Origin: Microthyrium microscopicum
Taxonomy: Eukaryota; Ascomycota; Dothideomycetes; Microthyriales; Microthyriaceae
Reading direction: 5' to 3'
Assembly (NCBI GenBank): GCA_010405405.1
Contig: MU004240.1
Span: 1,084,882 to 1,148,881, forward strand
Length of the DNA: 64,000 bases
In this document: piece by piece, positions 57,952-64,000 of the stretch
Layout: every line of letters begins with the position of its first letter
How positions within the stretch are numbered: the first letter of the stretch is position 1
Program-made: the position numbers and the translations under genes
The notes under the pieces: model-generated
The model's database searches: none
Told to the model about the DNA's origin: nothing
Seen by the model: the letters and a program-made list of their open reading frames with translations, nothing else

Positions 57952-59885
57952 ATGGCCGAAGAACCGCGCAAACGCTCTCGATTCGATCAAACCGAGCCAA
58001 AGAAACCTTCTCGCTTCGATCGCCGCTCTAAATCTCCTCCCTCTCGTGCCACCGCCGAGCGAAGTCGTAGTCCTCTTCCTAGTCGGAGCCCATCTAGTGC
58101 CACTGATAACAAGGATCCTGCTGCCGCCGCCGCTGCTGCAGCTGCCCGCATCAACGCCCAAATTCAAGCACGAAAAGCCGACCTCCCACCACCACCGCCA
58201 GTAAGGTTGATAATGTCAGACTAGAAGAATTGGGCTGACTTGCCGTTATAGGTTCTAGCTGCTCCAAAGAAATCCACAACTGCCCAGGGCGTTACAAGCG
58301 AGATATATTGTCAAGATGGTGATTACATCAAAGACATTGAGATCAACGATCTTCGTAACCGATATACACTGACCAAAGGCGGAACTCAAAAAATGGTAAT
58401 TATTCACTTGTTTGTTCTATTCCCACTGATATCTAGAATCGCCTTCTAGTGGCAAAGGACAGCTGTCTATGGCAGCCATGTCGTTCCTCTTTCGCTCTAC
58501 TTGTTCTATTATGGAAGCTCACCAAACTTCTGATCTCTAGCTACCACCCATTTTGCATCTGCTGACCTGACCTGAATAGATTAAAGATGAAACAGGCGCA
58601 GGTACGCCCCAACCTTTACAACGTATATTTTAAGATTTCGTACTTATACTAGCAAGATATCACCACTCGCGGAGAGTATTATCCAGACAAATCCATGGCG
58701 ACGCCATCAGTATGTCCAAACTTTTCTGTGATAGACATTGCGCCGTAGCTAACATCAAACAGGCTCCCCCACTCCATCTCCACGTCACCAGTACCTCCAA
58801 AGAAGGACTCGAATTAGCTATCATCAAAATCAACGAAATGATGCAACAAGAACTGCCCAATCTCGTGGATGAACGCCGCTTTAGACGTCGCGAGCCCGAA
58901 CCCTTCGAGCGGGACGAGTTTGGCCGAGTAAGTAGCCCAATGCTCGAAAAGCATTATTACTGACCTATGTAGCGAAAATGGCCCGAAGAGAAGATTCCCA
59001 TTGATCTAGAGCCGATTCCTGGCTTCAACTTGCGTGCTCAAGTGGTAGGCTCTGGTGGTGCCTACGTCAAGCATATCCAGGGTGAGACTAGATGCCGTGT
59101 TCAAATCAAAGGACGCGGATCTGGATTCAAAGATCAAGCAACTCAGCAGGAACACGATGAGCCCATGTATCTTCATGTCGCGTAAGTGTATCATACAACA
59201 TAGGAAAGTCATGATTTCGCTAACGTCTACAGTGGCCCTGATGCCGATATGGTCAAGAGAGCCAAAGAGCTCTGCATCGATCTTCTAGAAAACGTAAAGA
59301 CAGAGTATGAGAAATTCAAAGAACGTGGCCCTCAAAATCGTGGAAACTTCAATGGAGATCGATATGATGGTCGCAATTCCAACCGTCAGGATAGCTATGG
59401 TGGTGGTGGTGGCGGTGGTGGTGATCGCGGTGGCTACAATAACGGCGGAGGCTATCAAGGCGGTTATGGAGGTGCTCAGTCTCCGAGTACACCAGCTGGT
59501 GGCGATGCAACTGGAGCTCAATCTCCAACTGCTGCAGGAGACTATGCGGCTCAGTATGCACAATACTATGGCGCAAATGGCCAGGCTGATCCATATGCTG
59601 CATATGGTGGTTATCAGAACTATGTTGCCATGTACTACCAATACTATCAACAACAAGGCGCCACTCCTCCAGCGCAAACTGGTACTCCTGGCACACCAGG
59701 CTCGGCACCACCACCACCACCATCTGAAGCTCCTCCGCCGCCGCCTCCTGGTGGAAGTGCTCCTCCACCACCGCCTCCTGGAGCTCCTCCCGGGACTTCG
59801 GGCGGCTACAGTGCTGTAGGTTGAATGATGCATATGCATTGGAAACTGCTGACATGCTTAGGTGCCACCCCCTCCTGGTTTGTAA
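57952..59885 (+). CDS. KH-domain RNA-binding protein (KHDC4/Blom7-like)
   Basis: This resembles the KHDC4/Blom7 group, KH-domain proteins tied to pre-mRNA splicing in animals. Eight exons: 57952-58200, 58252-58395, 58580-58601, 58657-58709, 58763-58927, 58973-59181, 59233-59815 and 59862-59885, giving 482 aa. The N-terminus is Arg/Ser-rich with an Ala run (~60-67). The first KH-like region spans the 22-nt exon 3 (IKDETGA) and reads RYTLTKGGTQKM, then DITTRGEYYPD. A second KH-like region has NLRAQVVGSGGAYVKHIQGE. The C-terminus has a Gly/Tyr-rich stretch, then polyproline, and ends AVPPPPGL only if the last intron is removed; otherwise it ends YSAVG. The exon density and the micro-exon are notable. 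The 184-bp intron 2 is the longest in this gene. Confidence 0.85.
58580..58601 (+). other. 22-nt internal micro-exon
   Basis: This exon encodes IKDETGA plus one base and is flanked by a clear AATAG acceptor and GGTACGC donor. It is needed to join the two halves of the first KH-like domain in frame; skipping it would shift the reading frame. Confidence 0.75.
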
Positions 59886-60584
59886 GTGTTTGGAAGTCAT
59901 TCTGTTGTTCTAGGATTGCATATTCACACTGGAGTCATGAAGTATTGTTTACAGTGAAGTTCTATTCTTAGCAGCTTCAATTACAGATGGAAAAGCCGTC
60001 AACATGAAGGGAAATGTGGATATTCATTTGATACTCGAGTCCAACTTGCCAAGGATGAATTGTTGAAAGTCTAGAAATGAATATAACAATTAGACTTGAG
60101 TCAATTGATAATTTATCAGCAGGACAAGTGATTCAGAGATTATTCTACTTGTATGAATGATGCGGAACTTCCCATATTGATGGCGACAAACAACCCCTGG
60201 ACTCTTGGCTTCAGACTCGACTGTCACAAGCTCCTCCCAAGCTAGAGTATCTCCCATCCACCCTTTGTCCCACCTCAAACTTCCTTCATCTTCCTTCTAC
60301 AAAGACAGCAATCTATACTAGCCTTATACGCTGGCCTAATTGACTGTTCTGGCTGTCTGCACCAATTCTGTCCGCCCATCATTACCATTCAAGCCCCTCT
60401 TCTGCGACTCTTCCGTCATCATGAACAACACGACCTTCGCGCTTCTCGATATGTGAAGCTCCACTCTCATAATCAACTCCATTTTTCTCTCCTTAGTCTA
60501 CATTCCCTCTCTACAAACTTTTAATCTTTCCTTCTCGACTTTTCGAATCCTTCCTTCTCCAATAATTTCTTCCCTTCAACCACC
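59886..60584. other. Intergenic between KH gene and GUT2
   Basis: The KH-gene 3' flank comes first. From about 60270 to 60584 the plus strand is CT-rich, ending CTTCAACCACCATGG at the GUT2 start, a typical strong fungal leader. A TGAGTCA heptamer near 60098 is too isolated to interpret. No gene is supported. Confidence 0.45.
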
Positions 60585-62887
60585 ATGGCCTCAACCCGTT
60601 CACGCGCCTCGCGCATCCTCCGAGCCTCCGTCCGCCCTCTTCTATACACCACAGCTGCCAGCTCCGTCATAGCTGCCGGTTTCTACATCACATATCGACC
60701 GCGGAATATTCCCGGCTCTGAAGATGCTGCGGTTCCGCCACCAATCTATGGCGACGGCGGCATATTCCGCTTGCCCGATTTCCCAGCCATCAAGCCTAGA
60801 GCGGAACAAATTGCGGACTTGAAACGTAGTGCGGCTACCAACGCTTCTGGCGACTCCAAGGGCGGGTCTTGGCTAAATTTGGGCTCGTCAGGTAAAGAAG
60901 CGACAGACACACCGGTGCTGCCACCGGCGGATGAGCCATATGACTTGTTGATTATTGGTGCGGGCGCGACGGGCACTGGAATAGCGCTTGATGCGGCGAC
61001 GCGTGGGCTACGTGTTGCTGTTGTTGATCGCGATGATTTTAGCAGTGGCACGAGTAGCAAGAGCACGAAGTTGGTTCATGGAGGAGTACGGTACTTGGAG
61101 AAGGCTTTCTGGGAACTCGATTACAGCCAGTATAAGCTCGTCAAGGATGCATTACGTGAACGGCGATACTTCCTGGATACGGCGCCGCATTTGTCTTCGT
61201 GGCTACCCATTATGATTCCTTTGGACAGTTGGTGGAAGCTGCCATATTTCTGGGCTGGCACGAAGATGTATGACATTCTGGCGGGGTCAGAGAACATTGA
61301 GAGCTCGTACTTTTTGACCAGAAGTAAGGCGTTGGATGCGTATCCGATGTTGAAGAAGGATGCGCTCAAGGGCGCATTGGTTTACTATGGTAAGCAAGAC
61401 CTATTGTATGGGGGATGTCGCTAATGTTGGTCTAGATGGAGCACATAATGATTCGCGTATGAATGTATCGCTCGCGATGACCGCATCTCTTTATGGGGCG
61501 TCGGTGGTTAACTACGTCGAGGTTACGTCGTTAACGAAAGATGCGAATGGCAAGCTCACAGGCGCCATGGTCAAAGATTTAGAACCAGGACTCAATGGCA
61601 AGGCAACTCCCGAATTCCAAATATGCGCCAAAGGTATAATTAATGCCACCGGTCCATTCACCGACGCGATTCGCAAACTCGACAATGCCCAGATAGACAG
61701 CATTTGCGCGCCCAGCACTGGCGTCCACATCATGTTGCCCGGCTACTACAGTCCGTCTAACATGGGTCTCATTGATCCTTCGACTTCAGACGGCCGTGTA
61801 ATTTTCTTCCTCCCCTGGCAAGGAAACACCATTGCCGGCACCACCGACAACTCAATTCAGACCGTCAGCCAGAACCCCATCGCAACCGAGGACGAAATAA
61901 ACTTTATCCTTAAGGAGATTCGGGGCTACCTACAGCCTGACATCAACGTGCGACGTGGGGATGTCTTAGCTGCCTGGTCCGGCATCCGGCCACTTGTGCG
62001 CGACCCCAAAGCCAAAAACACAGAAGGCCTTGTACGCGCACATCTAATTACCACCTCTGACAGCGGCCTCATCACCGTCGCTGGCGGGAAGTGGACAACA
62101 TACCGTGAAATGGCCGAAGAAGGAGTCGACGCCGCCATCAGCACATTCAATCTCACACCGCGCACGCTATCCCAGCCACCACGCGTCTCAGGCACGCATA
62201 TCGTTGACGAAGCAGCGCTCTTCGATGGCTCCTGCCAAACACACCAAGTCAAGCTTGTAGGCGCCCATGGCTTCAGCAAAACTCTCTTCATCAACCTAAT
62301 CCAGCACTTTGGTCTCGAGACTGAAGTCGCACACCATCTAACCACATCATACGGCGACCGCGCATGGATGGTCGGCGCACTCTGCGCTCCTACAGAAGAG
62401 CGCTTCCCTGTTCGTGGAAAACGTATATCCACGCTCTATCCAATCGTCGATGGCGAAGTACGCTATGCTGTGCGTCACGAGTATGCTCTCACAGCCGTCG
62501 ATGTTTTAGCACGCCGTACGAGACTGGCCTTCCTCAACGCACAGGCCGCCCTTGAGGCATTGCCAGGCGTCATCGATCTGATGAGTGCGGAGCTGGGCTG
62601 GGATAAGAAGCGGGAAGAGCTGGAGTGGAAGAACACGGTGCAATTTCTAGCGAGCATGGGTTTACCGGCGGGCAAGATGAGCTTGACGAGGAAAGACGTG
62701 GAGAGTGGGAAGGCGAGACAATATGCTGGTAAGTCTACAGCCATGACATTGGAAAAATTGTGGTTGCTAATGGTGTGCAGATGAGGAGTATCAGCTTTAT
62801 GCAAGACATGATAATCCGGCGGATGTGCTGGAGTCTGATAAGAAGTTTTTGACGAAAATAGCATCTGAAGCGAGTTTGAAGAAATGA
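60585..62887 (+). CDS. GUT2: Mitochondrial FAD glycerol-3-phosphate dehydrogenase
   Basis: This inner-membrane flavoenzyme oxidises glycerol-3-phosphate to dihydroxyacetone phosphate and passes electrons to ubiquinone, for glycerol use and the NADH shuttle. Exons are 60585-61389, 61436-62728 and 62781-62887, giving 734 aa. An Arg/Ser-rich presequence (MASTRSRASRILRASVRPLL) is followed by a hydrophobic segment (TAASSVIAAGFYITY). The FAD fold YDLLIIGAGATGTGIALDAA lies near residue 120, then STKLVHGGVRYLEKAFWELD. Intron 1 removal gives VYYDGAHNDSRMNVSLAMTA. Later blocks are GIRPLVRDP and AGGKWTTYREMAEEGVDAA. The C-terminal helical domain is complete and no EF-hands are seen. The start is in strong context (CACCATGG). 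Confidence 0.95.
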
Positions 62888-64000
62888 AGTTGACTTGTTG
62901 GAATAGACATGAGAGATGTAGCATATAGACATTCGCTTTAGAGCGATTTAAAAAGGTTCCCTCTTACTTTGTATAGAGGTATTTACACCGCATTGTGATG
63001 GGTCATGGTTTTATATAGCATGTATTGGCTTCCATGTATAGATGAAGCATAATAATAGACTTTTCTTCTTCTTCCAACCTTGGAAACCTTGGCATCTTTG
63101 AACCCCTCCTGATGCCTAGCAGACGCGCTTACAGTAGCACTCTAGTCTACATGTGCTGTTGCAGCTCCGTCCTCTAAAGCATCATGAATACTGTAGTGCC
63201 AGAACTAGCAATGGTGTGGGCGACAAGCGCACCCCCCATCCTACACAAAGGCAACAATACCACCTGAATGAGTGGGGCCCAGCACTACCAGTCGTCAGCT
63301 GCTCTACCTTCCACCCATGGAAGCATTCGCGTTCTACACAAGAAGCAGAAGCTTGCTTTCTGCGTCTTCTATCATGCATTGAAGTGGCTTAGATTCAAAG
63401 GTTATCTGCTATGTGGTCACTGGCTTCCGTAGAGCAGTTACAGTACCTTTGAGCAGGTCATTGAATGGGACTTTGTTCTCATGGCACTGGAGCGAGCGAG
63501 TGTGGAGAAGTACGTTCTGTAGATGGGGGGATGAGCTGTTTGAGTAAAGACCAAGTTACCTCGCGTGTAGTTGCTTCACGTGCCGATGATTTGGAGATAT
63601 GTACCAGAGAATCGTGCTATAGCTGGTCGTATAGCTAGGGAGCTGAAGGGACGAGCTGACACCGCATGTAAACAACAAAAGACAAGCACGCGAATCACAA
63701 GAGAAGATGATCAAGATGAATGTGGATGGAAAAATACTACCCAGTGAGGGCGTTTGTCTATTAGGCTTTTGCCGTCCTAAGAGACGCCGTAATGGCTTTT
63801 GACAGCAAGCGCTCTATCTACTAGCCTATCAGCGGGTACAGACCCGGTCCAACCCCAAGTTTGGTTCTGAGTAATATTCCCTAGAACCACCAAAAAAAAA
63901 TAGCACAATGAAAAGCGTCTCCAAGCCGTCAATCTTGGTATCTTTCATTGCCCGAAATAACCCCTAGCCAGCGTTTGGCGAGTGAAACGCTGGTATGCAT
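62888..64000. other. Gene-free right end
   Basis: The GUT2 3' flank is followed by about 1 kb without a supported gene; the frames at 63153-63392 and 63182-63379 are antiparallel and domain-free. A perfect 9-bp inverted repeat (CCAGCGTTT, 8-nt loop, AAACGCTGG) lies at 63968-63993. An upstream exon or promoter of a gene to the right of the window could lie here. Confidence 0.4.
63968..63993. repeat. Small perfect hairpin near the window end
   Basis: The 9-bp arms CCAGCGTTT and AAACGCTGG pair exactly around an 8-nt loop. It could be the edge of a larger inverted-repeat element cut by the window end, or chance. Confidence 0.45.

Noticed and set aside
59285-59900. Long frames on both strands rich in Arg/Ser/Thr or His/Leu
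   Set aside because: They are shadows of the Gly/Tyr/Pro-rich end of the KH protein, where repetitive codons keep all frames open.
1-64000. CRISPR arrays, operons, ribosome-binding sites, tRNA or rRNA genes
   Set aside because: The organism is a eukaryote, no regularly spaced repeats were found, and no convincing tRNA A/B box pairs or rRNA blocks were seen by eye. A tRNAscan-SE run would settle the tRNA question.

Overview
The window is nuclear DNA from a filamentous ascomycete (Pezizomycotina). The basis is many short introns (about 45-70 bp, GT...AG, some with a visible CTAAC/CTAAT-like branch site), compact genes on both strands with UTR-sized gaps, and several families typical of or restricted to filamentous fungi: a HET-domain protein, a hybrid histidine kinase, a DUF1996 protein, a DASH/Dad2 subunit and a Tag1-type vacuolar protein. 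A class such as Leotiomycetes is plausible, but the sequence alone does not settle it. I rebuilt 22 protein genes by joining exons; two further weak coding candidates are listed at low confidence. I saw no rRNA, tRNA, CRISPR array or large transposon.

Layout. 1-3.3 kb: gene-free. 3.3-13.0 kb: housekeeping genes. These are PCT1 (CDP-choline pathway), a PTC2/3-type PP2C phosphatase, shugoshin (SGO1), the DASH subunit DAD2 divergent from SGO1, and the PP1 regulator YPI1. SGO1, DAD2 and YPI1 form an uninterrupted run of genes for chromosome segregation and PP1 control. 13.3-13.6 kb: a 310-bp MITE-like element with 40-bp terminal inverted repeats. 14.2-25.2 kb: an Aim3-like proline-rich protein with an in-frame 57-bp duplication, a long ELO-type fatty acid elongase with a QxxHH active-site box, a cytochrome b561-type membrane protein, and PUS7. 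25.6-28.4 kb: a GH2 beta-mannosidase. 28.4-31.1 kb: mostly non-coding, with one coding-like relic. 31.1-34.9 kb: a long oxysterol-binding protein (ankyrin-PH-FFAT-ORD).

35.5-52 kb has a more accessory character. It holds an NTF2-like/FMO fusion monooxygenase, a convergent intronless NtaA/DszA-type flavin monooxygenase, a hybrid histidine kinase, an MFS sugar transporter, a DUF1996 protein and a HET-domain protein. 52-63 kb returns to core metabolism: TAG1, ornithine carbamoyltransferase (ARG3) convergent with acetolactate synthase regulatory subunit (ILV6), a KH-domain splicing-type protein with a 22-nt exon, and mitochondrial FAD glycerol-3-phosphate dehydrogenase (GUT2). The last 1.1 kb is gene-free.

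Links between genes. ARG3 and ILV6 are both mitochondrial amino-acid biosynthesis genes, and both have Gcn4/CpcA-type TGACTC elements close upstream. SGO1 and DAD2 share a 381-bp divergent promoter. The two flavin monooxygenases meet tail to tail and may belong to one catabolic or detoxification function (inference). No secondary-metabolite backbone enzyme is present. Exon borders were set by eye from GT/AG sites, reading frame and remembered family sequences; no alignment or transcript data were used.
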